DNA of 64,000 bases, taken from assembly GCA_903916675.1 (NCBI GenBank), contig CAIWXQ010000018.1:124001-188000 (forward strand), written 5' to 3'. The position numbers and the translations under genes are program-made. The DNA is from an uncultured bacterium. Its GTDB lineage: Bacteria; Verrucomicrobiota; Kiritimatiellia; RFP12; CAIWXQ01. Below are positions 30,881 to 40,279 of this stretch, piece by piece. The notes beneath the pieces were generated by a model, which saw nothing but the letters and a program-made list of their open reading frames with translations, was not told where the DNA came from and made no database searches. The stretch's first letter is position 1. Each line of letters starts with the position of its first letter.

Positions 30881-31858
30881 CTATTCCACTTCAATCCCCA
30901 GGATGCCCAGCAGCCGGTCGAGTTCGTCGTTGTCGGCGAAGTCGATCTCGATGCGCCCCTTGATGCGCTTGCCGTTGGCGTGGGTCATGCTGGGCGTGAG
31001 TCGCACGGGCGTGCTCAGGCGGCTGTGGAGCTTGTCAATGAGGTGCTGGAGGTGGCTGTCCGGGATGTCGGCCTGCGGGCCGCGCTTCTCGCCGCTGCGC
31101 GCCTGCAGGCGGCGCTGGAGCAGCCGCTCGAGGGCGCGCACCGTAAGGCCGTCCGCCACGCACTTGCGGGAGAGGAGCGTTTGCTCCTTGGGGTCTGTCA
31201 ACGCGAGCAGGAGCTTGGCGTGTCCGACGCTCAGCTGTCCGGCGCCGACCAGCAGTTTGACCTCGTCGGGAAGTTCGAGCAGGCGCAGTGAATTGGCGAC
31301 GCTGGCGCGGGCCTTGCCCACGCGGTCGGCGACGTCCTGCTGGGTCAGGTTGAATTTCTCGGCCAGCGTGTGGTACCCCTCGGCTTCCTCGATGGCGTCG
31401 AGGTCCTCGCGCTGGAGGTTTTCGATCAGGGCCATTTCGGCGGCGTCGCGGTCAGCAGCCTCGATCAGGACTACGGGGACCTGGCTGAGACCTGCCAGCT
31501 GGGCGGCGCGCAGGCGACGCTCGCCGGCGATCAGTTCGTAGCCGCCTGCGGCGGCCTTGCGGCAGATCAGCGGCTGGATGACGCCGTGCGAGCGGATGGA
31601 GGCAGTCAAATCCTTGAGCGCCTCCTCGTCAAACGTCTGACGCGGCTGCCAGGGGCTGCGCCGGATGTCGGCCACGGGGAGGAGTGAGACGTGGCGGTCG
31701 CCGGCGCGTGGCGCGGCGGCAGCGGGATGCGGCGCAACAACGACCGTTTCGGCGGCAGGTTTAGCCGGTTCCGGCGCCGGATGCTGGCCGATCAGCGCGC
31801 CCAGGCCGCGGCCCAGGCCGGGACGCGGACGATTGGTCTTTTTTTGGGAAGCGCTCAT
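30881..31858 (-). CDS. parB: Chromosome-partitioning protein ParB
   Basis: ParB binds parS and, as a CTP switch, loads near the origin. The N-terminal box has VADIRRSPWQPRQTFDEEAL and the CTP-binding GERRLRAAQ near residue 118. Downstream are ALIENLQREDLDAIEEA and the helix-turn-helix TQQDVADRVGKARASVANSL. A C-terminal dimerisation part ends NDELDRLLGILG. The start is 31858. parA is usually directly upstream, but here argC is, so parA must lie elsewhere. parS was not searched for reliably by eye. Confidence 0.95.
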   Translation of the reverse strand: MSASQKKTNRPRPGLGRGLGALIGQHPAPEPAKPAAETVVVAPHPAAAAPRAGDRHVSLLPVADIRRSPWQPRQTFDEEALKDLTASIRSHGVIQPLICRKAAAGGYELIAGERRLRAAQLAGLSQVPVVLIEAADRDAAEMALIENLQREDLDAIEEAEGYHTLAEKFNLTQQDVADRVGKARASVANSLRLLELPDEVKLLVGAGQLSVGHAKLLLALTDPKEQTLLSRKCVADGLTVRALERLLQRRLQARSGEKRGPQADIPDSHLQHLIDKLHSRLSTPVRLTPSMTHANGKRIKGRIEIDFADNDELDRLLGILGIEVE

Positions 31859-31877
31859 GGGGTGCTCCAACGACCGG

Positions 31878-32933
31878 TTACGGATAGATGCCGGGGCGCA
31901 GCAGGCCGAGTGTCTCGGGAAAGCCGCACATGAGGTTCATGTTCTGCAGTGCGGAGCCGGCCTGCCCCTTCATCAGGTTGTCGATATGGGAGACAATGCG
32001 CAAACGGTTCGTGCGGCTGTCCACGCTGACGACAAGGTTGCAGAAGTTGGTGCCGCGCACGTGCAGGGTGCCGACGGCGGCCTGGCTGTCGAGGACGCGC
32101 ACGAACGGGCTCTCGCGGAAGAAGTCGCGGTAGAGTGCGAGCACTTCCGCTTCGGTCGTGGGGCGCACCAGCGTGCCGTAGAGCGTGGACAGGATGCCGC
32201 GACAGACCGGTACGACCTGCGCCGTGAAGGTGACACGCACCTCACGGCCGGCCTGGAGCGAAAGCTCGCGCTCGACCTCGCAGACGTGCTGATGGCCGGC
32301 GAGCTTGTAAGCGTTCATCTGCTCGTAGCGCGCCGGATAATGAAAGGTCGGGCTGACCTTCTTGCCCGCGCCGGAGACGCCGGTCTTGCAGTCGCAGATC
32401 ACGCTGAACGGTTCGACCAGTCCGGCCTTCATGGCAGGCGCCAGGCCGAGGATGCAGCTTACGGCGAAGCAGCCGGGATTGCCGACGATCTTCGCCTGCC
32501 GGATGGCGGCGCGATGCAGTTCCGCCAGGCCGTAGGCGTTCCGGCCGAGCAACTGGGGCGCGGTGTGCGCGGGATTCTTGCCGATGCGCCGGGCGTATTC
32601 CGCAAAGGCCTCGGGCGTGGTGAAACGGAAGTCGCCGCTGTAGTCGATCACCCTGGCGCCCTGCGCCAAGGCGGCCGGCGCCCCCTGCATGCCCACGCCG
32701 TCGGGCGTGGCGAAGAAGACCACATCCGCAGGTTCCTGGCTGCGGGGGTCGTCCGGCGCGAGCACCGGCAGGTCGCAGAACCCCGCGAGGTGCGGGTAGA
32801 TCTGGCCGATGGGTTGTCCGACGTCCTCGCGCGCCACCAGCGTCGCCAGCCGGGCCTCGGGATGCTGGAGCAGCAGTTCGACAATGCCGATTCCACCGTA
32901 CCCCGTCGCACCGATCACCTTCACCCTGACCAT
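31878..32933 (-). CDS. argC: N-acetyl-gamma-glutamyl-phosphate reductase
   Basis: ArgC reduces N-acetylglutamyl phosphate in arginine synthesis. The NADPH loop GATGYGGIGIVELL starts the protein. The catalytic Cys lies in IVGNPGCFAVS, and CDCKTGVSGAGKK and HQHVCEVERELSL follow. The start at 32933 is used; earlier track residues are in the divergent promoter region of nadB. It lies 19 bases upstream of parB on the same strand. Confidence 0.97.
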   Translation of the reverse strand: MVRVKVIGATGYGGIGIVELLLQHPEARLATLVAREDVGQPIGQIYPHLAGFCDLPVLAPDDPRSQEPADVVFFATPDGVGMQGAPAALAQGARVIDYSGDFRFTTPEAFAEYARRIGKNPAHTAPQLLGRNAYGLAELHRAAIRQAKIVGNPGCFAVSCILGLAPAMKAGLVEPFSVICDCKTGVSGAGKKVSPTFHYPARYEQMNAYKLAGHQHVCEVERELSLQAGREVRVTFTAQVVPVCRGILSTLYGTLVRPTTEAEVLALYRDFFRESPFVRVLDSQAAVGTLHVRGTNFCNLVVSVDSRTNRLRIVSHIDNLMKGQAGSALQNMNLMCGFPETLGLLRPGIYP

Positions 32934-33042
32934 GAGAAGAAACCCCCCCCGGCAATTCAAAACACCCCGAATTGTGGTACTATGGACTCCCCGCTGCGAT
33001 TGTGTCAAGGTCTCGCGGGGGAGTTGCGCGCGAGAAAAAATT

Positions 33043-33075
33043 CGGACACAGAGAACACGGCAGAACGGAAAAAAG
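33043..33075. repeat. Half copy of the CACAGAG repeat
   Basis: CGGACACAGAGAACACGGCA leads into AGAACGGAAAAAAGG, a diverged left arm just before nadB. Confidence 0.55.
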
Positions 33076-33088
33076 GGGACGGAACCGC

Positions 33089-34711
33089 ATGCGGATCGAG
33101 AGCTGCGATTACCTAATCGCCGGCAGCGGCATGGCCGGGTTGATGAGCGCCCTGCACCTGGCTTCGCACGGCCGCGTGCTGCTCACCACCAAGAAGGAAT
33201 CTGCCGAGAGCAACACGAACTATGCGCAGGGCGGCATCGCCTGCGTGCTGGAGCCGGGCGACAGCTTCGAGCAGCACGTGGCCGACACGCTCGATGCGGG
33301 CGCAGGGCTGTGCGACGAGGCCGTGGTGCGGCGGATCGTGTCCGACGCCCCCGCGCGCATTGCCGAGCTGGAGAAGTTGGGCGTACAGTTCGCCGGCCGC
33401 GCTGACGGCCGGCCGGGATACGACCTCGGACGCGAGGGCGGCCACACGCATCGGCGCGTGCTGCATGCCGGCGACATCACCGGCCAGCAGATCGAGTCCG
33501 CGCTGCTGCGCGCCGTGCAGGCGCACCCCAACATCCGCATTCTCGAGCACGCCTTCCTGATCGACCTCATCACCACGCGCTGGCTGCGCCGCCCTGGCGA
33601 GAACCGCTGCGTGGGCGCCTATGCGCTCGACCGCCGCGGCGGCGAGATCTTCGCCATACGCGCGCCTTGGACCGTGCTTGCCACGGGCGGTTGCGGCAAG
33701 GTCTATCTCTACTCCAGCAATCCAGACATCGCCACCGGCGACGGCGTGGCGCTCGGCTGGCGCGCCGGCGCAGCCGTGGCCGACATGGAGTTCATCCAGT
33801 TCCATCCCACCTGTCTCTACCACCCCAAGGCCAAGAACTTCCTGATCAGCGAGGCTGTGCGTGGCGAGGGCGCCGAACTGGTGGATCGCGACGGCCGGTC
33901 GTTCATGAATCGCTACGATCCCCGCGGCTCGCTGGCGCCGCGCGACATCGTGGCCCGCGCCATCGACTCCGAGATGAAGCGCACCGCCGCGACGTACTGC
34001 TGCCTCGACATCCGCCACAAGCCCAAGGCGTTCCTGCAGGAGCGCTTCCCCAACATCTACGCCGCCTGCCTGCGCTTCGGCATCGACATGGCCACGGACC
34101 TGATCCCTGTGGTGCCGGCCGCGCACTACTGCTGCGGCGGCCTGCAGGCCGGCGTGGACGGCGTGACCTCGCTCCCCGGGTTGCTGGCCGTGGGCGAGGT
34201 GGCCTGCACCGGACTGCACGGCGCCAACCGTCTGGCGAGCAACTCGCTGCTCGAGGCGCTCGTCTGCGCGCACGCCATGGCCGGCCGGCTCGTCAACGCC
34301 CCGCGGCCGTCCGCAGCGGACGCGGTGAAGCTGCCGGACTGGGAGTACGGCGCCGCGGTGCCGAGCGACGAGCAGGTGGTGGTCTCGCACAACTGGAGTG
34401 AAGTGCGCACCGCGATGTGGGACTACGTTGGCATTGTCCGCACCGACAAGCGCCTTGAGCGTGCCCAGCGCCGCATTCGCATGCTGCGCGAAGAGATCCG
34501 GCAGTATTACTTCGATTACCTCGTCACAGCCGACATACTCGAGCTGCGCAACATCGCCGACGTGGCCGGCCTGATCGTGCGCTCTGCCGCCCGCCGCCAC
34601 GAGAGCCGCGGACTGCACTACACTCTGGACTATCCGAACAAGCTGCCGCAGGCGCGCGACACGGTGCTGCCGGGCTACCGGCACGGCCTACTTTCAACCG
34701 GCAAGGCATGA
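33089..34711 (+). CDS. nadB: L-aspartate oxidase
   Basis: NadB oxidises aspartate to iminoaspartate for NAD synthesis, using fumarate under anaerobic conditions. The FAD loop is DYLIAGSGMAGLMSALHLA, and NTNYAQGGIACV, EFIQFHPTCLYHP and GLHGANRLASNSLLEALV match the family. SEAVRGEGAELVDRDGRSFM is the substrate region. The start at 33089 gives 540 residues, a normal length. nadA and nadC are not adjacent. It is divergent from argC. Confidence 0.96.
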   Translation: MRIESCDYLIAGSGMAGLMSALHLASHGRVLLTTKKESAESNTNYAQGGIACVLEPGDSFEQHVADTLDAGAGLCDEAVVRRIVSDAPARIAELEKLGVQFAGRADGRPGYDLGREGGHTHRRVLHAGDITGQQIESALLRAVQAHPNIRILEHAFLIDLITTRWLRRPGENRCVGAYALDRRGGEIFAIRAPWTVLATGGCGKVYLYSSNPDIATGDGVALGWRAGAAVADMEFIQFHPTCLYHPKAKNFLISEAVRGEGAELVDRDGRSFMNRYDPRGSLAPRDIVARAIDSEMKRTAATYCCLDIRHKPKAFLQERFPNIYAACLRFGIDMATDLIPVVPAAHYCCGGLQAGVDGVTSLPGLLAVGEVACTGLHGANRLASNSLLEALVCAHAMAGRLVNAPRPSAADAVKLPDWEYGAAVPSDEQVVVSHNWSEVRTAMWDYVGIVRTDKRLERAQRRIRMLREEIRQYYFDYLVTADILELRNIADVAGLIVRSAARRHESRGLHYTLDYPNKLPQARDTVLPGYRHGLLSTGKA

Positions 34712-34729
34712 TTGATCTTGTTGTGCTGT

Positions 34730-35731
34730 CTACCGCCGGCAAACATAGAACACGAACACGGCGTAGAGCAGGCCGCACGCCAACAGCAGGTAGGGGCTCA
34801 GTGCGCGCCGCCTCCGGAGCCACACCAGCGTCAGCCCCGCGCCAGACAACGCCAGCGCAGCTGAGACCATCGGCGCGCCGCGCAGGTCCCACGGCGTGAA
34901 AAGTAGGCCGAAGACCACGGGGACGCTGCACTGGAAGACCAGGGCGCCGGTGATGTTTCCCAAGGCCAGGGTGTCCTTGCGCTGTGCGGTCCAGATTACG
35001 GAGTTCATCTTCTCCGGCATTTCCGTGGCGATCGGCGTGATGATCATCGAGAGGATCAGCGGCGACATCCCCAGTTCGGACGACAGGCCGCTGACGAATC
35101 GCACGAACAGGTGCGACCCCCCGATCATGAGTCCCAGCGCCGCGGCCACCTGCAGCGCGATCAGCCAACCGTGGTTGCCGGTCCGGAACAGACGCGCGAG
35201 GTGGAGCGCGTCGAGCTTCTCGTGATGCGCGCCCGCAGCCTGGATGCTCCGCCGCACGTACACCACGTAGGAGCACAGGAGCACCCCGGCGACAAGCGCC
35301 CGCAGTGGGAAGCATTCATGCGCGAAGGTCGCAAGCACGGCCGCGCCGTACAGGAGGAGGAAAAACGAAAGATCGCGGCCGATCACGCGCGGATCGGCGT
35401 GCATCTGCGTCGTGCGCCGGCCGAGCGCGGCATAGATCAGGACAGAGGCTCCGGTGACGAAGAAGGCCAGCGTGGCGAGCATGAACGGCGCGCCGGCAAT
35501 GGCGCCGATGCCCACCTGCACGGCCTGCGGGTCGTGGCGGTAGACGACGATGGCGATGATCGGGATAATGGTCTCGGGCAGGGCGGTCCCCACGGCGGCC
35601 AGGATGCTGCCGGTGGCACCCTGATGCAGGCCGAGGCGCGCGCCCAGCAGCTCAACCCCATTCGTGAACACAAGGCTCGCCAGCAGAATCAGGCCCAGAC
35701 TGACAACCAGCATGAGGATGTCGAACGACAT
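34730..35731 (-). CDS. CaCA-family sodium/calcium exchanger
   Basis: About ten membrane segments are arranged as two inverted halves. The alpha-repeat motifs are GSILAAVGTALPETIIPIIA and IITPIATEMPEKMNSVIWTA, with a final GNITGALVFQ. The Glu residues bind the cation. The protein would exchange Ca2+ or another divalent cation for Na+ or H+. It is convergent with nadB and ends 18 bases from it. Confidence 0.85.
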   Translation of the reverse strand: MSFDILMLVVSLGLILLASLVFTNGVELLGARLGLHQGATGSILAAVGTALPETIIPIIAIVVYRHDPQAVQVGIGAIAGAPFMLATLAFFVTGASVLIYAALGRRTTQMHADPRVIGRDLSFFLLLYGAAVLATFAHECFPLRALVAGVLLCSYVVYVRRSIQAAGAHHEKLDALHLARLFRTGNHGWLIALQVAAALGLMIGGSHLFVRFVSGLSSELGMSPLILSMIITPIATEMPEKMNSVIWTAQRKDTLALGNITGALVFQCSVPVVFGLLFTPWDLRGAPMVSAALALSGAGLTLVWLRRRRALSPYLLLACGLLYAVFVFYVCRR

Positions 35732-35771
35732 GGCACCGACTTGTAGCAGAAGCGGCGGCGATCGGGAAGAA

Positions 35772-35793
35772 ATTCAGGATCCGGAATCCGGCC
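35772..35793. repeat. Heptamer-phased GGATCCGGAATCCGG repeat
   Basis: TTCAGGATCCGGAATCCGG shows the seven-base units AGGATCC and GGAATCC, between the exchanger and hydA. Confidence 0.5.
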
Positions 35794-35845
35794 TGCTGAG
35801 GCGATTCCGCCTGGGGCATCGCATGCCCCACTTCCAAATCCAACC

Positions 35846-37600
35846 TCACCGCGCGTAGGCCTTCTTCTTGTGGTAGTGATTGTGCAGGAGCCGGTGGGCT
35901 TTTTCGCCGAGCGGCTGGCCGAGGAAGTCGGCGTAGAGCTTGATCAGGTCCGGGTTCCGGTGGGAGCAGCGCACGGCACAGCGCTCGTCATCGGTGTAGA
36001 TGCCTGCGGTGCGCGCTTTGCGGACCTCGTCGGTCGCGCCCTGCGGCTGGCCGCCGCCGCCGATGCACCCGCCGCGGCAGGCCATGACCTCGATGAAGTG
36101 GTAGCGCGGCTCGCGGCCGGCCTTGCGGTCCGCGCGGATCGCCTCAAGCACCTGCTCGACGTTCCCCATCTGGTGGGCCACGGCGATGCGGACCTTGGTG
36201 CCGCGGATGTCGATCTCGGCCTCGCGGACCCCCTCCATGCCGCGCACCTGGCGCAGGTTTACGTCGCGGAGGTCCTCGCCGGTGACGAAGTTGTACGCCG
36301 TGCGCAGCGCGGCCTCCATCACGCCGCCGGTGGCGCCGAAGATCGTGCCGGCACCGGAGTAGGTGCCGAGGATGGAGTCAGCCTCGCCGGGCGGCAGGTT
36401 CAGAAAATCGATGCCTGCCACCTTGATCATGCGGGCGAGCTCGCGCGTGGTGAGCACCACATCAATGTCCTGGTGCCCGCTGGCAGACATCTCCTCGCTG
36501 CGGGTGATCTCGTACTTCTTGGCTGTGCAGGGCATGACCGAGACCATCACGATGTCCCGGGGGTCGATGCCCAGCTTTTCGGCGTAATAGGTCTTGGCGA
36601 GCACGCCGAGCATCTCATGGGGGGACTTGGCGGACGAGAAGTTATCGATGAAGTCTGGCGCGCGCTTCTCCATGTAGTCGGTCCAAGCCGGGCAGCAGGA
36701 GGTGATCAGCGGCAGCGGCCCCGTGTGGCGGGCGAAGCGCTCGACGAACTCGCTGGCCTCCTCTATGATCGTGACGTCGGCCGCGAAGTTGGTGTCGAAG
36801 ACCGCGCGGAATCCGAGGCGGCGCAGCGCGGCATAAGTCTGGCCGGTGAGGAGCGTGCCTGGCGCCTTTCCGAAGGCCTCGCCAATGGCGACGCGCACGG
36901 CTGGCGCGATCTGCGCGACGCAGTACTTCTTCGGGTCCTTGAGTGCGTCCCAGACCTTGGGGACCTCGTCGTACTCGTAGATGGCGCCCACGGGGCAGTG
37001 CGCGGAGCACTGGCCGCATTTGATGCAGGGGGATTCTTCGAGCGTGACGTCCGCCGCCGGGGCGATGCGCGTGCGCTCGCCGCGGCCGAGGAACTCTAGC
37101 GCCCAGACGCCCTGCATCTGCTGACAGACCAGTGCGCAGCGGCCGCACTTGATGCACTTCTCGGGGTTGAGCACGACCGACTTGGTGGACTCGTCGCGCG
37201 GCAGCGGCATCACGCGGGACTCAAACGGCACGTCGCGGATGCCGAAGTCGGCGGCGATCTTCTGCAGCTCGCAGTTGCCGTTGCGCGGGCATTGCAGGCA
37301 GTCGTTGGGGTGCGTGCTGAGGATCAGTTCCAGCACGGTCTGGCGGATCTTGACGATCTCCGGGTCGTGGGTCGTGATCTGCATGCCCGGCGCGGCCTCG
37401 GTGCAGCAGGCGCGCAGCAGCTTGGGCGAGCGCGCTTCGCGCACCACGCAGATGCCGCAGGCGGCCCATGCGAGCAGGTCCGGGTGATAGCAGAGGGTCG
37501 GGATCCTGACCTGCACGGCGCGGGCGGCCTCGAGGATGGTCGTGCCGGGCGGGACCGCGACGGGGATGTCGTTGATTGTCAGCTGGATGAGGTTGTCCAT
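35846..37600 (-). CDS. hydA: [FeFe] hydrogenase catalytic subunit
   Basis: This subunit makes or uses H2 at the H-cluster. All three H-cluster loops are present: TSCCPAW near residue 300, MPCTAKKYE near 355 and MACRGGCIGGGGQP near 508. The N-terminal half carries a 2Fe-2S domain (LCYHPDLLAWAACGIC), a His-ligated cluster region (HPNDCLQCPRNGNC) and a ferredoxin pair (CIKCGRCALVC, CIKCGQCSAHCPVG). With hydB and hydC next to it, it fits the multimeric, potentially electron-bifurcating group A3. Hydrogenase maturases are not in the window. A 19-base gap separates it from hydB. Confidence 0.96.
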   Translation of the reverse strand: MDNLIQLTINDIPVAVPPGTTILEAARAVQVRIPTLCYHPDLLAWAACGICVVREARSPKLLRACCTEAAPGMQITTHDPEIVKIRQTVLELILSTHPNDCLQCPRNGNCELQKIAADFGIRDVPFESRVMPLPRDESTKSVVLNPEKCIKCGRCALVCQQMQGVWALEFLGRGERTRIAPAADVTLEESPCIKCGQCSAHCPVGAIYEYDEVPKVWDALKDPKKYCVAQIAPAVRVAIGEAFGKAPGTLLTGQTYAALRRLGFRAVFDTNFAADVTIIEEASEFVERFARHTGPLPLITSCCPAWTDYMEKRAPDFIDNFSSAKSPHEMLGVLAKTYYAEKLGIDPRDIVMVSVMPCTAKKYEITRSEEMSASGHQDIDVVLTTRELARMIKVAGIDFLNLPPGEADSILGTYSGAGTIFGATGGVMEAALRTAYNFVTGEDLRDVNLRQVRGMEGVREAEIDIRGTKVRIAVAHQMGNVEQVLEAIRADRKAGREPRYHFIEVMACRGGCIGGGGQPQGATDEVRKARTAGIYTDDERCAVRCSHRNPDLIKLYADFLGQPLGEKAHRLLHNHYHKKKAYAR

Positions 37601-37619
37601 AAGCGTCTCCGAGAAATCC

Positions 37620-39491
37620 TCACGCGCGCGCCACGGCGCCGAACTTGCAGGCCGCGAAGCACTGGCCGCAGCGGATGCACTTGGCGGGGTCGATGACGTG
37701 GGTCTTCTTGCGTTCGCCGGCGATGGCGTTGACCGGGCAGGCGCGCAGGCAGGCGCCGCAGCCGACGCACTTGACCGGGTCGATGCGGTACTGCAGGAGT
37801 GACTGGCACTTGCCGGCGTGGCACTTGTGCTCGGCGATGTGCTCGTGGTACTCGTCGGCGAAATAACGCAGGGTGGAGAGCACGGGGTTGGCGGCGGTCT
37901 GGCCGAGGCCGCAGAGCGAGGCGCGCTGCATGGCCTGGCAGATGTCTCGCATCTGGTCGAGGTCGCCGGGGACGGCCTTGCCGGCGGCGATCTTCTTCAG
38001 GTAGTTGAAGAGCGTGCGTCCGCCGATGCGGCAGGGGGCACACTTGCCGCAGGACTCGTCGACTGTAAACTCAAGGTAGAACTTGGCTACGTCGACCATG
38101 CAGTCGGAGTCGTCCATCACGATCAGGCCACCGGAGCCCATGATGGAGCCGATCTTGCCGAGGTTCTCGTAGTCGATCGGCGTGTCGAGAAACTCGGGGG
38201 GGATCACGCCGCCGGAGGGGCCGCCGGTCTGCGCGGCCTTGAAGGCGCGGCCGGCGCGGATGCCGCCGCCGATGTCGAAGATGATCTTGCGCAGCGTGGC
38301 GCCCATCGGCACTTCGATCAGCCCCGAGCGGTTGATCTTGCCGGTGAGGGCGAAGACCTTGGTTCCCTTGGATGTGGCGGTGCCGATGCGGCTGAACCAC
38401 TCGCCGCCTTTGAGCAGGATCACGGGGATGTTGGCCAAGGTCTCGACGTTGTTGATCACCGTGGGCTTGCCCCAGAGGCCGCGCGCGGCGGGGAAAGGCG
38501 GGCGGGGGCGGGGCATGCCGCGCTTCCCCTCGACGGAGGCGATCAGCGCGGTCTCTTCGCCGCAGACGAACGCGCCGGCGCCCAGACGCAGCTCGATGTC
38601 GAAGGCGAACCCCGAGCCGAGGATGTCGGCGCCCAGCAGGCCGTATGCGCGCGCCTGGGAGATGGCAGTCTCGAGGCGGGTGATCGCCAGCGGATATTCG
38701 GCGCGGATGTAGAAGAACCCCTTGGTGGCGCCGACGGTGCGCCCGGCGATGACCATGGCCTCCAGAACGGAGTGCGGATCGCCCTCCAGCGTGGAACGGT
38801 CCATGTAGGCGCCGGGGTCGCCCTCGTCAGCATTGCAGACGATGTACTTCTGGTCGGCCGGAACATTCTTGGTGAAGAGCCACTTGCGCGCCGTGGGAAA
38901 CCCGGCGCCGCCGCGGCCGCGCAGGCCGGACTTCTCGAGCTCGCCCAGCACCTGCTCCGGCGTCATCTCGAAAAGCACCTTCTCCAGGGCGCAGTAGCCG
39001 TCGCGGGCGATGTATTCGTCGATCTTGTCGGGGTCGATGATGCCGCAGTTGCGCAGCACGATGCGGAACTGGTTTGGGAAGCGTTCGAAAGAGGCATCCG
39101 GCCCTGCGTCTGCGGATTCCGGGCGGCTCTCGTACACGAGGCGCGCGACAGGGTTCCGTTTGACCAGGTGTTCACGCACGAGTTCGTCCACATCCGCGGG
39201 CTGGACGCCCCCGTAGATGACCCGCGGCATGCCGGGGACGGCGATTTCCACGATCGGCTCGGAGTGGCAAAGGCCCATGCAGCCGGCCTGGCGTACGGAC
39301 ACGTTGCCGAGTTTCCGGGCGGCAATCGCCTCTGTCAGCGCGTGTAACGTGTTGCCGGCGCCGGCGGCAATACCGCACGTGCCCAAGCCAACGGCGATCT
39401 GAATGCTCCGGTCGGAGGTCGTGCGCTGGTGAATTTCCCGGCGCAGCGCCTCGCGCAGCGCGCGCAGCTTTTCGAGCGTCAGCTTGCCCAT
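37620..39491 (-). CDS. hydB: NADH-binding subunit of the [FeFe] hydrogenase (NuoF-like)
   Basis: This subunit binds FMN and NADH and passes electrons to the iron-sulfur chain. The N-terminal thioredoxin-like 2Fe-2S domain includes VGLGTCGIAAGAGN and GCMGLCHSEP. The NuoF-like core has GLRGRGGAGFPTARKW, CNADEGDPGAYMDR and GAGAFVCGEETALI. The site-N3-type motif is ESCGKCAPCRIG. A C-terminal ferredoxin carries CVGCGACLRACPVNA and CIRCGQCFAACKFG. The length of 623 residues is typical of HydB in bifurcating enzymes. It is the middle gene of hydC-hydB-hydA. Confidence 0.95.
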   Translation of the reverse strand: MGKLTLEKLRALREALRREIHQRTTSDRSIQIAVGLGTCGIAAGAGNTLHALTEAIAARKLGNVSVRQAGCMGLCHSEPIVEIAVPGMPRVIYGGVQPADVDELVREHLVKRNPVARLVYESRPESADAGPDASFERFPNQFRIVLRNCGIIDPDKIDEYIARDGYCALEKVLFEMTPEQVLGELEKSGLRGRGGAGFPTARKWLFTKNVPADQKYIVCNADEGDPGAYMDRSTLEGDPHSVLEAMVIAGRTVGATKGFFYIRAEYPLAITRLETAISQARAYGLLGADILGSGFAFDIELRLGAGAFVCGEETALIASVEGKRGMPRPRPPFPAARGLWGKPTVINNVETLANIPVILLKGGEWFSRIGTATSKGTKVFALTGKINRSGLIEVPMGATLRKIIFDIGGGIRAGRAFKAAQTGGPSGGVIPPEFLDTPIDYENLGKIGSIMGSGGLIVMDDSDCMVDVAKFYLEFTVDESCGKCAPCRIGGRTLFNYLKKIAAGKAVPGDLDQMRDICQAMQRASLCGLGQTAANPVLSTLRYFADEYHEHIAEHKCHAGKCQSLLQYRIDPVKCVGCGACLRACPVNAIAGERKKTHVIDPAKCIRCGQCFAACKFGAVARA

Positions 39492-39500
39492 GATGGCTCC

Positions 39501-39992
39501 TTACACCTGCCGGTATTTGGCCAGAATGGCCGGCAATTGCCCTGTCTCGAGCTTGCCATACACCTTGCCATTGATCGTCATCACCGGCGCCAGCCCGCAG
39601 CATCCCAGGCAGCGCACCGCCTCAAATGAGAACTCGCCGTCCGGCGTGATGGCGTTGAGCCCCACGCCGAGCTGCTTCTCGACCGCGTGGACAATGTCCT
39701 CACCGCCGCGCAGATAGCAGGCCGTGCCCAGGCAGACCTGGATCTGGTTGCGCCCCGGCTTCTTCAGCTTGAAAAAATTGTAGAAGGTGATCACGCCGTA
39801 GATCTTCGCCAGCGGCACATCGAGCAGCTCCGCGACCTCGAACGCCACGGCGCGCGGGATGTAGCCGAAGGTCTGCTGCACGCGGTGCAGCACCATGATC
39901 AGGCTCCCTGGCCGGCTCTTCCACTCGGCGATGAACGCCAGCAGTTCGTCCGTCAGTTTTGGCGCCCCTGTCGGTTCGGTCGTGGTGCTCAC
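39501..39992 (-). CDS. hydC: NuoE-like 2Fe-2S subunit of the [FeFe] hydrogenase
   Basis: The small subunit carries one 2Fe-2S cluster in a thioredoxin fold. The Cys ligands lie in VCLGTACYLRGG and CLGCCGLAPV, and GVITFYNFFKLKKPG is typical. The GTG at 39992 is chosen because GGGAGGCGGAGG lies directly upstream; it gives 163 residues, the usual size. The track start adds residues from the leader. The stop is nine bases from the hydB start, so the three genes form one operon, read away from rex. Confidence 0.93.
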   Translation of the reverse strand: MSTTTEPTGAPKLTDELLAFIAEWKSRPGSLIMVLHRVQQTFGYIPRAVAFEVAELLDVPLAKIYGVITFYNFFKLKKPGRNQIQVCLGTACYLRGGEDIVHAVEKQLGVGLNAITPDGEFSFEAVRCLGCCGLAPVMTINGKVYGKLETGQLPAILAKYRQV

Positions 39993-40279
39993 GTGCCTCC
40001 GCCTCCCTATGCATGCCGGCCCGGATGAAAAATCCATCGGCCTGATGCGGTCAAAATTTGCACTCAATTTTTGCACACAGCCCCTGCTGACGACAAGTCA
40101 AAAAAGAACAAACAGAACAAGTACGACGGAATATCAAGTTTGAATTCGTTGTTTAATGAATATAAAAAACAATAAATGAAGTTTTATGGCACGTATCAAT
40201 ATAATATGCCACTTTATGGTTGATTTATGACCATAAACTGTTTTAATATCGCTTCCGTTGTCAACCAGAGGAGGCGACT
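39993..40279. promoter_or_regulatory. Divergent hyd-rex control region
   Basis: This AT-rich gap separates the two transcripts. It holds the palindrome TTTATGG-N11-CCATAAA (40213-40237) and a looser TTGTTT-N12-AAACAA (40149-40172). Tandem TTTGCAC-type repeats lie near 40059-40076. Rex proteins bind TTGTGAA/TTCACAA-like palindromes; none of these is a perfect match, so the assignment as Rex sites is inference. Confidence 0.5.
40220..40247 (+). promoter_or_regulatory. Predicted rex promoter
   Basis: TTGATT (40220-40225), a 16-base spacer and TTTAAT (40242-40247). The -35 lies inside the TTTATGG/CCATAAA palindrome, so a bound repressor would block it. Confidence 0.5.

Noticed and set aside
40149-40172. 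Canonical Rex operator TTGTGAA-N4-TTCACAA
   Set aside because: The TTGTTT/AAACAA arms are separated by 12 bases instead of the usual shorter spacing, so I kept it as a weak inverted repeat only.
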